A DNA stretch of 64,000 nt from Lepus europaeus. Its lineage: Eukaryota; Chordata; Mammalia; Lagomorpha; Leporidae. This document shows positions 36,541 through 46,080 of this stretch, piece by piece. Location: the NCBI RefSeq assembly GCF_033115175.1, contig NC_084833.1, positions 54,770,716-54,834,715 of the forward strand, read 5' to 3'. The notes beneath the pieces are model-generated. The model saw only the letters and a list, made by a program, of their open reading frames with translations. It was not told where the DNA came from and did no database searches. Positions within the stretch are counted from its first letter, which is position 1. The number at the start of each line of letters is the position of its first letter. Both the position numbers and the translations under genes were made by a program.

Positions 36541-36784
36541 ATAAAAAAAAAAAAAAAAACCACAGCTCGGATGGCTTCATGAACAGAAGTGTAGTCTTCA
36601 TAGCTCTGGGAGCTGCAGGTCCAATGTCAAGGTGTCGCAGGCTGGGGTCTTTTGAGGCCTTTCCCCTTGGCTTGCAGACGGGCACCTTCTGCCGTGTCCT
36701 CACAAGGCCTTTGTGTCCAGACACCAGTCAGATTAGATTAGGGCCCACACGTAGGACCTTATTTAATCCCAACTTTTTCTTTTT

Positions 36785-37114
36785 CTTTTTTAAAGATTTG
36801 TTTTTATTTATTTGAAAGGCAGAATTACAGAGAGGCAGAGAGAGAGAGAGAGAGAGATCTTCCATTGCTGGTTCACTCCCCAACTGGCTGCAACGGCCAG
36901 AGCTACACCAATCTGGAGCCAGGAGCCAGGAGCTTCTTCCAGGTCTCTCATGTGGGTGCAGGGGCCGAAGGACTTGGGCCATCTTCCACTGCTTTCTCAG
37001 GCCATAGCAGAGAGCTGGATCAGAAGTGGAGCAGCCGGGAATCAAACTGGTGCCCATATGGGACGCTGGCACTGTAGGCAGCAGCTTTACCTGCTATGCC
37101 ACAATGCCAGCCCC
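36785..37114 (-). repeat. C-type SINE inside the MLT1 LTR
   Basis: Reverse copy: TTTTTATTTATTTGAAAGGC, (GA)n, GCTTCTTCCAGGTCTCTCAT, ending CCACAATGCCAGCCCCC. Confidence 0.93.
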
Positions 37115-37145
37115 CCAATTTCTTCTTTAAAGGTCCTATTTCCAA

Positions 37146-37485
37146 GGGGCTAGCATTGTGGCACAGTGGATTAGACCGCCATGTACAACACCAGCATCTC
37201 ATCCAGGTGCCTGTTCAAGTCCTGTCTATTCCACTTCTGATCTAGCTCTCTGTTAATGGCCTGGGAAAGCAGTAGAGGAGAAACCAGGTGTTTGACCCCT
37301 GCCACCCACATGGGACACCCCAATGGAGTTCCAGGTTCTTGGCTTACAGCCATTTGGGACTGAATCCGCAGATGGAAGATTGCTTGCTTGCTTGCTCACT
37401 CTCTCGTGCTCTCTCTCTCTGTCCTCTGCCTCTCCCTCTCTCTGTAACTCTGCCTTTCAAAGAAATAAATACATTTTTTAAAGGA
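37146..37485 (+). repeat. C-type SINE inside the MLT1 LTR
   Basis: AGGGGCTAGCATTGTGGCAC head, GTGCCTGTTCAAGTCCTGTC, (CT)n with (GCTT)n, CTTTCAAAGAAATAAATACA end. Opposite orientation to the SINE 30 bases to its left. Confidence 0.92.
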
Positions 37486-37575
37486 AAAATGGCCTACTTT
37501 CCAAACACAGTCACATTCTGAGTTCCTGGGGGTTAGGAGTTTAACATATAAATTGAGGGGGTAGGCACCATGCAG

Positions 37576-38092
37576 CACAAAATAAGTGACCCCAGTGGTC
37601 CGTCTGCCCCCCACAGCTGGACTTTCTGGGGCTGCCTGTAAGATTCCCGGAGCACACTGTGCCTCGCTCCCCACCGCAGCCATTCTCTATCCGAGGTCAA
37701 TTCCTGCTTCTCCTGATGCCACCAATGCCACCACCCCCCCAGTGGAGCCACCTGCTGTCTGCCACTCACCCAGGCTGGCCTTCTTCCCATCACCTGCAGG
37801 GCTCTGCTCTCCAAACACCTGCCCCTCTGGCTGCAGTTAACCCTTCAACTTCTGGCTGTTTTATTGAATACAACCCTAAAGCATAAAAACTCTTGTTCTT
37901 AGTGCATTATGACAACCGAGGTGCGTTTTGAAGTAGCTGAAGGGTGACAATGAGTGGGCTGAACAAAGCTGAGTGACTTCACAAAGATAAAATTGAACCC
38001 ACAATTACACAATGACATTATGTGCCACCCACAAGATTTAGCTCAGTTGGTTTGAATAAGGCTTGTGTCAGTATTTTTTAAAAGCCCTGTCC
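37576..38092. other. Intergenic sequence, nothing recognised
   Basis: No gene or named repeat. Moderately C-rich to 37,850, AT-rich after. Confidence 0.5.
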
Positions 38093-38213
38093 AAGGGCCA
38101 GGCACTGTGGTGTAATGGATTAAACCACTGCCTGCTGTGCCTATATCCCATAAGCGTGCCAGTTCGAGTCCCAGATGCTTCACTTCTGAAATCTTAAAAA
38201 AAAAAAAAAAAAA
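38093..38213 (+). repeat. C-type SINE, internally deleted
   Basis: AGGGCCAGGCACTGTGGTGT head through GCCAGTTCGAGTCCCAGATG and CACTTCTGA, then directly ATCTTAAAAA and a long A run. The middle and pyrimidine part are missing, which may reflect a shortened RNA that retroposed. Confidence 0.85.
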
Positions 38214-38277
38214 AGTCCCTCTGTGCACACACGTGATTTTTTAAAAAAAATTTTTCTTCATAGTTTAAACTACATTT

Positions 38278-38438
38278 TAAAAAACATATATTTTATTTAT
38301 TTGAAAGGCAGAGTTACAGAGAGAGAAGAGGAGAGAGAGGTCATCCATCCTCTGGTTCACTCTCCAAATGGCCGCAACGGCTGGAGCTGGGACAGGCCGA
38401 AGCCAGGAGCCAGGAGCTTCACCCAGGTCTCCCACGAC
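38278..38438 (-). repeat. C-type SINE, head missing
   Basis: Reverse copy: TTTTATTTATTTGAAAGGCA, GAGAAGAGGAGAGAGAGG, GAGCTTCACCCAGGTCTCCC, stopping near CACGACACATG. The 5' part of the SINE is absent, as in a truncated insertion. Confidence 0.88.
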
Positions 38439-38710
38439 ACATGAGCTTTTAAAGGCAGAAAAGGGGAAGGATCCCTGCTCTAACAGGTGAAATGATTTCA
38501 TCAAGCTGAGACAAAACATTATCAACTAGGTCTTAACACAGGAGCAGAAAGAGGCGGGGAGGCCCCGAGCCAGGTGTCACCATGGACGTGGAGTGGAGCA
38601 CTCCGCCCTGGAGTCCAGGCTCACCCTAATATAGAGGTGGATGACTCTCCTTTCAGCTCTACCAGCCCTTTGGTGTTAAGCACCTGCTCTTTGGTCTAAC
38701 AAGTTGGGGG

Positions 38711-39068
38711 TGGGCCGGTGCTGTGGCACAGCCAGTTAAGCTTCCACCTGCAGCACCAGCATCCATTTTCTGATCTTCTCCCTGTTAATGTGCCTGGGAA
38801 AGCAGAGAAAGATGGCCCAAACGCTTGGCCCCCTGCACCCATGTGGAGGACCTGGAAGAAGCTCCTGGATCCCGGCTCCCAGCTTCAGCCTGACCTAGCC
38901 TGGTTGTTGCAGGCATTTAGGAAGTGAACCAGCGGATTGAAGATTCTCTCTCTCTCTTTCTCTCTCTCTCTTTCTCTCTTTCTTTCTTTCTCTCTCTCTT
39001 TCTTTCTCTCTTTCTTTCTCTCTCTCTCTGTACTCTGCCTTTCAAATAAATAATGAATATTTTTTTAA
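38711..39068 (+). repeat. C-type SINE with long CTTT tract
   Basis: GTGGGCCGGTGCTGTGGCAC head, CCCATGTGGAGGACCTGGAA, a CTCTTT/CTTTCTTT tract at 38944-39030, CTTTCAAATAAATAATGAAT end. Confidence 0.92.
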
Positions 39069-39989
39069 AAATTGGGGGTGGCTTACTAGTGTCTTCTGTT
39101 GCGTAGGGCAACCTGGATGAGGCTCAGCAACATTTCTGGGCACACACACGCATCACTCTTGCCAGGCCCTCTGAGCATGGCCGGCAGGCTGTGGAGGTGA
39201 AAGGCCCCAGCAGAGGTGAAACCGACAACCAACCGGCTTTTCAGCTCAGGCAGCAGTGCGACTCTTTAGATGGCAGCAGGTAAGCGCCAAGCATTGGGTT
39301 GGCCTCTGCAGGCTTGCTGGGACTGGCCCGCAGCCTCTCCAGGGGGACGCCCTGCCGTCTGTGGGACTCTGTCCCCAGGCCTCCTAGCAGCTCCCAGGTC
39401 CCTGCTCTGTGGGGAGGGGGTCTGGTCCAGCTCTCCCTGCAGCCTTTCCTACAGGGGTAAAGCCCAATCCTGGGCTTCCGGGACTTGCCTTTTGATTCTC
39501 AAGAGCCTTTTCTCCTCTCAACAAAACCCTCTTCTCCGCAAATAAAAGGCTTTGGCTTCCAAAACTATTGTTTTTGATGTGGCTTCAAGAGGCTATTTTA
39601 AAAGTCAGAAAACTGAACATTGACTGTTTTATTCTGACTCCTTTCTCTTTCCATTCCGGTTGTACCAATCTGAATTCTCCTTAAGGCAAAGCCTCTGACT
39701 TACTAGGGAAAAGGTCAAGTGGAAAAAGTGTCGCAAAGAAAAGCAGGAAGAACAACACTGGGAGATTCTGTGTGTGAGAGAAACACTGCGACAGGGACCA
39801 CGCTGCAGTCCCTGCACCCGAACCCAGCAAGGGAGCAGAGTGGGTGTTCCAGCTGATCTACACAGGCAGCAGGAAGAGCAGGAGCAAGATTTCTCTCCAT
39901 AATGCAAGTCCTAAGCCATAACCATTAAAACATTGTTTTTTTCAACAAGTCAATGGCATGAAGACAAAAGGGCGAGGGTTGCTCTAGAT
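39069..39989. other. Intergenic sequence, nothing recognised
   Basis: About 0.9 kb, GC-rich in its first half (39,270-39,480). No exon or repeat recognised. Confidence 0.5.
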
Positions 39990-40435
39990 TAAAGAAATGT
40001 TCAAGATACAATTTTGTTTGCGCTCTGTTCTGAGCAAACCATTGTCAACGACATTTTTGAGACACTTGGGCAAATTTGATTATGGACTGTGTATAAGATG
40101 ATACCGCAGAATTATTGTTAACATTAAGTTTGACAATAGCATTTTGGTTATGTAAGGAAACATTTTTTTAAAAACAGATACATACTGAAGAATGTGTGGG
40201 TAAAATGATGTCAGGGCAGGAAAAGAAAAAAAAGGAAGGAAAAAACCAAGTATTTCATCCAAAGAAGCAAACCAAAATAAACAAAAAATAAAAAGGAGTA
40301 GGTGATCGAGTGAAGCAAAATCATGATAATTATTGGATTTTAATGATAGGCACATGGGGATTCATTGTATTATTCTGTTTTTTGCATAAGCTTGCAAAGT
40401 TTCGTAATAATTTTTTTAATTGTTAAACTGGTCCA
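39990..40435 (+). mobile_element. Old L1M LINE, 3' end
   Basis: TTGGGCAAATTTGATTATGG, ATTGTTAACATTAAGTTTGA, AATAGCATTTTGGTTATGTA, ACATACTGAAGAATGTGTGG, ATGGGGATTCATTGTATTAT, AGTTTCGTAATAATTTT follow a typical L1M 3' UTR. Non-coding. Confidence 0.7.
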
Positions 40436-40735
40436 GGAAAAGACAGACTGGGCAATGCAAGAGAATTAAAAGGAGTAGAAACAGATTCAAATATTTACTG
40501 CTAAGAATTTATTGTGTTACTGATTTGTGGGCAGATGAACTCTTCTTCAAATAAAATCTGATATGGAGACCCAACATACAAAACAAAAAAGGATGGAAAT
40601 GTTCCATGAGAAGCTGGAGAAAGAACTAACTTTTTTCCTTCCCCCTTTTTGCCCAGGAAACTTCAAAAGAAACTCAGGAGAGCTCTGTGTCTGCGGAACA
40701 CAGCTTGCAAAACTCAGTTTACATACTAGACAACT
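40436..40735. other. AT-rich spacer between L1M pieces
   Basis: No gene. The 3' part (AGAAGCTGGAGAAAGAACTA onward) may be another L1M scrap. Confidence 0.4.
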
Positions 40736-41531
40736 GGTTAACTATTTGGAGGAAAACTAAAGTTAATCCCTACCTCACATCATATACCAAAATAATCCCA
40801 TTTGCACTAAGATGTTTAAAGTACAAAACCAAATCATAAAAATGTTAGAAAAAAAATAAATGGTTATGTAAAATATTGAATCAGAGAAGGACTGTTTAAG
40901 CAAGCCATCAATTAGAGAAATTACAAGGAAAAAGATTGAAACTTGATTACATGTATATTTATAAGCTTTGTTTGACAAAATATAAGCCATATTTCACAAA
41001 AAGGAAAGAAGTAATGTATGTATATATGTGGCAAACTTTAATATTCTTAATAAGGAATATTTCAAATTAATGATCCTATTGAATAAATGAATCAGGAACT
41101 CTATGTATATGTGTGTTTATATATAAATATATATACATGGAAATATAAGATCCTATGGTCATGAAAAACAATCTCACTAGTGATCAAAGAAATATTATGA
41201 GTGAAAGTAATAATGAGATGAATTCATGCTGACTCCTATTTCTGGAGAGGCAAGATAAGCTGAAAATTCCACTAATATAATATGTCTAGAAATACCCAGG
41301 AAAATAACTTAAACATTCTTCTAAGTGCATAGCTGAACTCCTATGAAAATATGGCAATTCCACAGGAGGCCAAACGAAGGTAAAGACAAAGCAGAGTAGA
41401 AATCTTGAGCTGAAAGGTAGTTGCTTGGACTTTGGAGAGGGATTTCCTCTGCTTGGCAACCGAGAGACTTGCTGCAGACCAGAAGAAAAGGAAATCAGGT
41501 ACTCAAGTAAACCCAGGACCCACAAAAGCCT

Positions 41532-41779
41532 GGGTAGGCATTGTGGTACAGTGGATCAAGCCATTGCTTGGAATGCCCATATGCCATGCTGGAATGTCAG
41601 CTCAAGTCCCAGCTTCCAATCCAGTTTCCTGCTAATGCATCCTGGAAGGCAGCAGATGATGGCTCAAGTACTTTGTCCCTCCCCCCATGTGGGGGACCCA
41701 GATGGAGTTCCTGGCTTCTGGCTTTGGCCTAACCCAACCCTGGCTGCTGTTGACTTTTGGAGAGTGAACGAGCAGATGG

Positions 41780-41822
<43 letters not shown>

Positions 41823-41858
41823 CTGCCTTTCAAATAAACAAGTAAATAAATTTTTTTA
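41532..41858 (+). repeat. C-type SINE inside the L1M mosaic
   Basis: GGGTAGGCATTGTGGTACAG head, TGTCAGCTCAAGTCCCAGCT, ACTTTTGGAGAGTGAACGAG, (TC)n at 41782-41819, CTTTCAAATAAACAAGTAAA end. Older subfamily (GTAGGCATTGTGG head type). Confidence 0.9.
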
Positions 41859-42113
41859 AATGCCATGCTTCATGTCTCCCACACAGATGCACTTGTGCAT
41901 GGTTTATGAATATCAAATCAATAAATTAATATAAAAATGTTCCTCATCTGGTAATAATACTGGAATAGTCTGAAAAAGTACATGTAAACCTTTCTGGAAA
42001 GTAGCTGATAAAGATAATAGAGTTATCAGAATAAACTATAAACCAAATATGTTTAAAGTTATTAAAAAAACAAAATGTAATCTCAAGCACTTGAGAAAGG
42101 AATAAAGCTTTTT

Positions 42114-42437
42114 CTTTTTAAAGATTTATTTTATATTTGAAAGACAGAGTTACAGAGAGAGGTACAGACAAAGAGAGAGAGGTCTTCCATCTGTTGGTTC
42201 ACTCCCCAAATGGCCACTACAGCTGGAGTTGAACTGATCCGAAGGCAGGAACTTCTTCCAGGTCTCTCACATGGGGTGCAGGGGCCCAACGACTTGGGCC
42301 ATTTTCTACTGCCTTCCCAAGCACATTAGCAGGGAGCTGGATTGGAAGTGGAACAACATGGACTCGAATCAGCACCCATATGGGAGATCAGTGCTGCAGG
42401 CTGGGCCTTTAACCTGCTGTGGCACAGTGTCAGCCCC
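42114..42437 (-). repeat. C-type SINE inside the L1M mosaic
   Basis: Reverse copy: AAAGATTTATTTTATATTTG to TGTGGCACAGTGTCAGCCCC. The flanks share GAATAAA followed by CTTTTT, an imperfect target-site duplication. Confidence 0.9.
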
Positions 42438-42861
42438 AAGAATAAATCTTTTTAAAAAGCCATAAAAATAAAATTTTTTGTGTTTGCCAATCAGCTGATA
42501 CAATATTAGCAAAGAAGGCTAATGCTCAATGTTATTAAGGATATAGGAGATTGATATTGATATACTGTTGGTCTAAGTGAAAAATGATCCTTCCAGAGGG
42601 CAATTTGACAATATGTGGCGAATGCTTTAATAACAACAAAAAAGAGGAATATCCATTGACCCCATAAGCTCACTTATAATAAATTGTCCTTAAAAATGTC
42701 ATGAAAATACCCAAAGATGAATGCAAAGATTGGCAGGGGGAGGCATTTTTGACAGAATATAGGGGGAAAATGTTATGTCCAATAGCAGAAGAATGGTCCA
42801 AAAAATTATGATAGTTTCATATGATGAAATACTGTATAAGAAATAAAAGACGTGGTATATT

Positions 42862-43256
42862 GGGGCCAGTGTTGTGGTGCAATAGGTAACAATGCTGCTT
42901 GTGATACCAGCATTCCTATATCAGAGAACCAGTTTGAGTCCCAGCTGCTCCACTTCCTATCCAGCTCCCTGCTAAAGTGTCTAGGAAAGCAGCAGAAGGT
43001 GGCCCAAGTGCTTGAACCCTACCACCTATGTGGAAGACCCGGATGGAGTTCCTGGCTCCTGGCTTCAGCATGGACCAGTCCCAGCAGTTGTGGACATTTG
43101 AGGAATGAACTAGTGGTTGGAAGATGTATCTCTCTCCCTCTCTCTCTCTCTCCCTCTCTCTCTCTCTCTCTTCCTCTCTCCCTCTCATTCTTCTTTTTCT
43201 ACCTCTCCCTATCTCTGTCACTCTGCCTTTCGAATAAATCTTTTTTTAAAAAAAAA
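42862..43256 (+). repeat. C-type SINE with long CT tract
   Basis: GGGGCCAGTGTTGTGGTGCA head, ACCAGTTTGAGTCCCAGCTG, CTCCCTCTC/(TC)n over about 80 bases, CTGCCTTTCGAATAAATC end. Confidence 0.9.
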
Positions 43257-43373
43257 TGATGTGATATAGATGTATTTGCTGACATTGAAAGATGTGCCAA
43301 ATACACTGATAAGTAAAAGAGAAGTAAGTTATAGGCAAACACAGTCCTACTTCTTTTAAATTGTGTGACCCAG

Positions 43374-43642
43374 GGGCTGGAGCTGTGGCATAGCAGGTTA
43401 AGTTGCTGCCTGCAGCACCAGCATCCCATATAGACACTGGTTTGAGTCCCGGTTGTTCTACTTCCAATTCAGTTCCCTGCTAATGTGCCTGGGAGAGCAG
43501 TGTAATATGGCCCAAGTCGCTGGGCCCCTGCACTCATGTGGGAGACCTGGAAGAAGCTCCTGCCTTCAGGTCAGCTCAACTCCAGCCATAGCAGCCATTT
43601 GGGGAGTGAATCTGTAACACTACTTTTCAAACAAATACATCT
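43374..43642 (+). repeat. C-type SINE with a second SINE in its tail
   Basis: GGGGCTGGAGCTGTGGCATA head, ACTGGTTTGAGTCCCGGTTG, AGCCATTTGGGGAGTGAATC, a shortened CTTTTCAAACAAATACATC end. A reverse SINE sits immediately after. Confidence 0.9.
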
Positions 43643-43973
43643 TTTTTTTTTTTTTTTGACAGGCAGAGTTAGACAGTGAGAGAGAGAGAGACAGAGAGAA
43701 AGGTCTTCCTTCCATTGGTTCACTCCCCAAATGGCCGCTACGGCCAGCGCAGTGCACCAATCCAAAGCCAGGAGCCAGGTGCTTCCTCCTGGTCTCCCAT
43801 GGGGTACAGGGCCCAAGCACTTGGGCCATCCTCCACTGCCTTCCTGGGCCACAGCAGAGAGCTGGACTGGAAGAGGAGCAACCGGGACAGAATCTGGCGC
43901 CCCAACCGGGACTAGAACCCGGGGTGCCAGCGTTGCAGGCGGAGGATTAGCCTAGTGAGCCGTGGCGTCAGCC
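43643..43973 (-). repeat. Young C-SINE inserted in the tail of another SINE
   Basis: Reverse copy: TTTTGACAGGCAGAGTTAGA, GCTTCCTCCTGGTCTCCCAT, GGCGCCCCAACCGGGACTAG, ending GAGCCGTGGCGTCAGCCC. The flanks AAACAAATACATCTTTT (43630-43646) and AAACAAATATATCTTTT (from 43974) are the target-site duplication. Confidence 0.94.
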
Positions 43974-44119
43974 CAAACAAATATATCTTTTAAAAAATTT
44001 TTAATGGTATAACCCATTAGGGAAAGTTCAAATAACCAAAAAAAAAAAAAAAAAGTCTGCCAAAAATAATTTACTAGTGACTGGTAATGTAAGTTACAGC
44101 AATGTTATTTTTATACCCA

Positions 44120-44625
44120 TCCGCACAGGAAACATCAGAAAAGGGGACCCCATGCACTATTGGTCAGGGCCAACAGCCACAGGCACACACAGACGGAGGT
44201 TTATCGTGAGAAGTGACTCATGCAATCATGGGTGCAGAGAAGACCAGAGAAGCACTGTCTGAAGCGCAGCACCAGGAAAGCTGGTGGTCCTTCAGTGGGC
44301 ATGGAGTCCAAAGGCCTCCAGACTCCCAGACTGAGGGGGCGGGGTTGCTGCTGGTGTAAGTCCCAGAGTCTGAAGGTCCGGGAAGCAGGAAGTTCAATGT
44401 CTTTCCCAGCTCAACAACGGAGCGAGAACTCATCTTTCGCTCTTAGCACAGATGATGCCAGGAGGCCACACTGGGTAAGGGAGAATCTTCCTTCCTCAGC
44501 CTGCTGGTTCCAATGCTAATCTCCTCCATGCATCCTTCCAGACACACCGGGAAACACTGCCTTACCAGCTACCTGGACACCCCTTAGCCCAGACACGTTG
44601 ACACAAAAAATGAGCCACCACACTG
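44120..44625 (-). mobile_element. LTR-type fossil, family unsettled
   Basis: Reverse order of a common old mammalian element: GACTCATGCAATCATGGGTG, ACCAGGAAAGCTGGTGGTCC, GTGTAAGTCCCAGAGTCTGA, AATGCTAATCTCCTCCATGC, AGACACGTTGACACAAAAAA. I recognise the series but not the family name with certainty. Degraded. Confidence 0.45.
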
Positions 44626-44969
44626 AAGATGGCAAGGACACAGGCGGTGGGGCCTCTCCTGTGGTGCTGTTGGGAATACCGACCTTTGGGAAAGCAATTC
44701 CACACAATGTGGCATCATCCAGGTGTACAAGCTTTTTTACCAAATGATCAGATTTCTGCACTTACGTCACCAAGAAACTCTCATTCAGATCCACTAGGGG
44801 ACATGTGGTAGAGAGGTGCTGAAAGCAGGCCAGGTGTCCCTCATTAAAAGACAAGAAAAGTAAAATGCTGTGGATGCATCACATGGACTAAGATGCACTC
44901 ATAAGAAGAAAATTGGATTTTTTTTTGTGTGTTGAGTGAAAAACTTAGCAATCAACAAAAAAAAATTTC

Positions 44970-45302
44970 AAGGTTATTTTGTTTATCTGAAAGGCAGAGT
45001 TATAGACAGAGGGAGAGAGAGGGTGAGAGAGAGAGCGAGAAAGATCTTCCATCTGTTGGTTCACTCCCCCAAAGGGCCACAATGGCCAGGGCTGAGCCAG
45101 GATGAAGCCAGGACCCAGGATCTTCATCCAGGTCTTCCACATGGGTGCAGAGGCCCAAGGACTCAGACTGTCTTCTGCTGCTTTCCCAGGCCATAGCAGG
45201 GAACTGGATCGGAAGTGGAGCAGCTGGGGCTCAAACTGGAGCCCATATGGATGCCAGTACTGCAGGCAGGGGCTTAACCTGCTACACCACAAGGTGGGCC
45301 CC
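44970..45302 (-). repeat. C-type SINE inside L1M
   Basis: Reverse copy: GGTTATTTTGTTTATCTGAA, GATCTTCATCCAGGTCTTCC, ending ACACCACAAGGTGGGCCCC. Confidence 0.92.
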
Positions 45303-45579
45303 AACAAAAGTTTTAACACAATATGGGTGTACACTAAAAACCTGTAGTTGCAAAATAGTAACACATTTTATAAGATTACATACATATATTAAGTACAGAT
45401 ATCAAACATTCTACAAAGGGTTCCTGTAAAGAAAATAGGGAGGAGTGAAAGTTAAAGCACAGAAAATAATTAACATAAGAGAAGAAGCTGTGCAGACTGG
45501 GGATGACAATTTGCCTTAAACTGAAGGATATGTTTAATTCAGCTCTCTGCACCTACATTCCATTTTATAAAACGCTGTA

Positions 45580-45890
45580 TTTATTTTTTCTATTTGAGAG
45601 GCAGAGTTACAGACAGAGAGAGAGAGATCATCCATCTACTGTTTCACTCCTCAAATGGCTGCCATGGCCAGGGCTGGGCCAGGCTGAAGCCAGGAGCCAG
45701 AAACTCCATCTGGGTCTCCCACGTGGGTGCAGGGGCCCAAGTACCAGGGCCATCCTCCACTGCTTTCCCAGGTGCATCTGCAGGGAGCTGGATTGGAAGC
45801 AGAGTAGACAGGACTTGAGCTGACACTCTGAAATGGGATGCCAGCATAGCGAACAGAGGCTTAACCCACTGCACCACAACACCACACCTC
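45580..45890 (-). repeat. C-type SINE inside L1M
   Basis: Reverse copy: TTATTTTTTCTATTTGAGAG, AACTCCATCTGGGTCTCCCA, ending GCACCACAACACCACACC. This is the last SINE before the ADM domain. Confidence 0.92.
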
Positions 45891-46080
45891 CCGAGTTCCC
45901 TTTTTAAAAGACTGTATTTGTACACATACAATGCTTTATAAAACTATCTAAAAGGATTATATAATAAAATATGAGTAGTTGCTATCTTTGGGAGTGATAT
46001 TAAATGTGAATCTTCCCTTTTTTTCTACATTGAGTAAATATTGTGTAATAAGTAAAAATGTATTTCTTATGCTTTAAAAA

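Larger units (their letters stand above)
36545..37575 (-). mobile_element. MLT1-type LTR fossil carrying two SINEs
   Basis: Three pieces of one reverse-oriented MLT1-like LTR (about 36545-36784, 37115-37145, 37486-37575) are separated by SINEs of opposite orientation. Landmarks: GGTCCAATGTCAAGGTGTCG, ACACCAGTCAGATTAGATTA, AAAGGTCCTATTTCC, ACAGTCACATTCTGAGTTCC, GGGGTTAGGAGTTTAACATA. Degraded, no internal region. Old, with the SINEs clearly later. Confidence 0.72.
40736..43373 (+). mobile_element. Old L1M LINE mosaic (end of ORF2 and 3' region) broken by three SINEs
   Basis: Segments 40736-41300, part of 41859-42113, 42438-42861 and 43257-43373 read as successive parts of the end of an L1M element: GTTAATCCCTACCTCACATC, AACCAAATCATAAAAATGTT, CAATCTCACTAGTGATCAAA, AGAGGGCAATTTGACAATAT, ATCCATTGACCCCATAAGCT, AATAGCAGAAGAATGGTCCA. 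Stops and indels are frequent; no intact reading frame. Later interrupted by SINEs at 41532, 42114 and 42862. Confidence 0.72.
44630..46080 (+). mobile_element. Old L1M mosaic carrying two reverse SINEs
   Basis: TTTGGGAAAGCAATTCCACA, TCCCTCATTAAAAGACAAGA, AATGCTGTGGATGCATCACA, then between and after the SINEs AT-rich L1 3'-type sequence (45303-45579 and 45891-46080, with AGTGATATTAAATGTGAATC and TTTTTCTACATTGAGTAAA). No frame preserved. L1M assignment of the outer parts is moderate. Confidence 0.55.
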
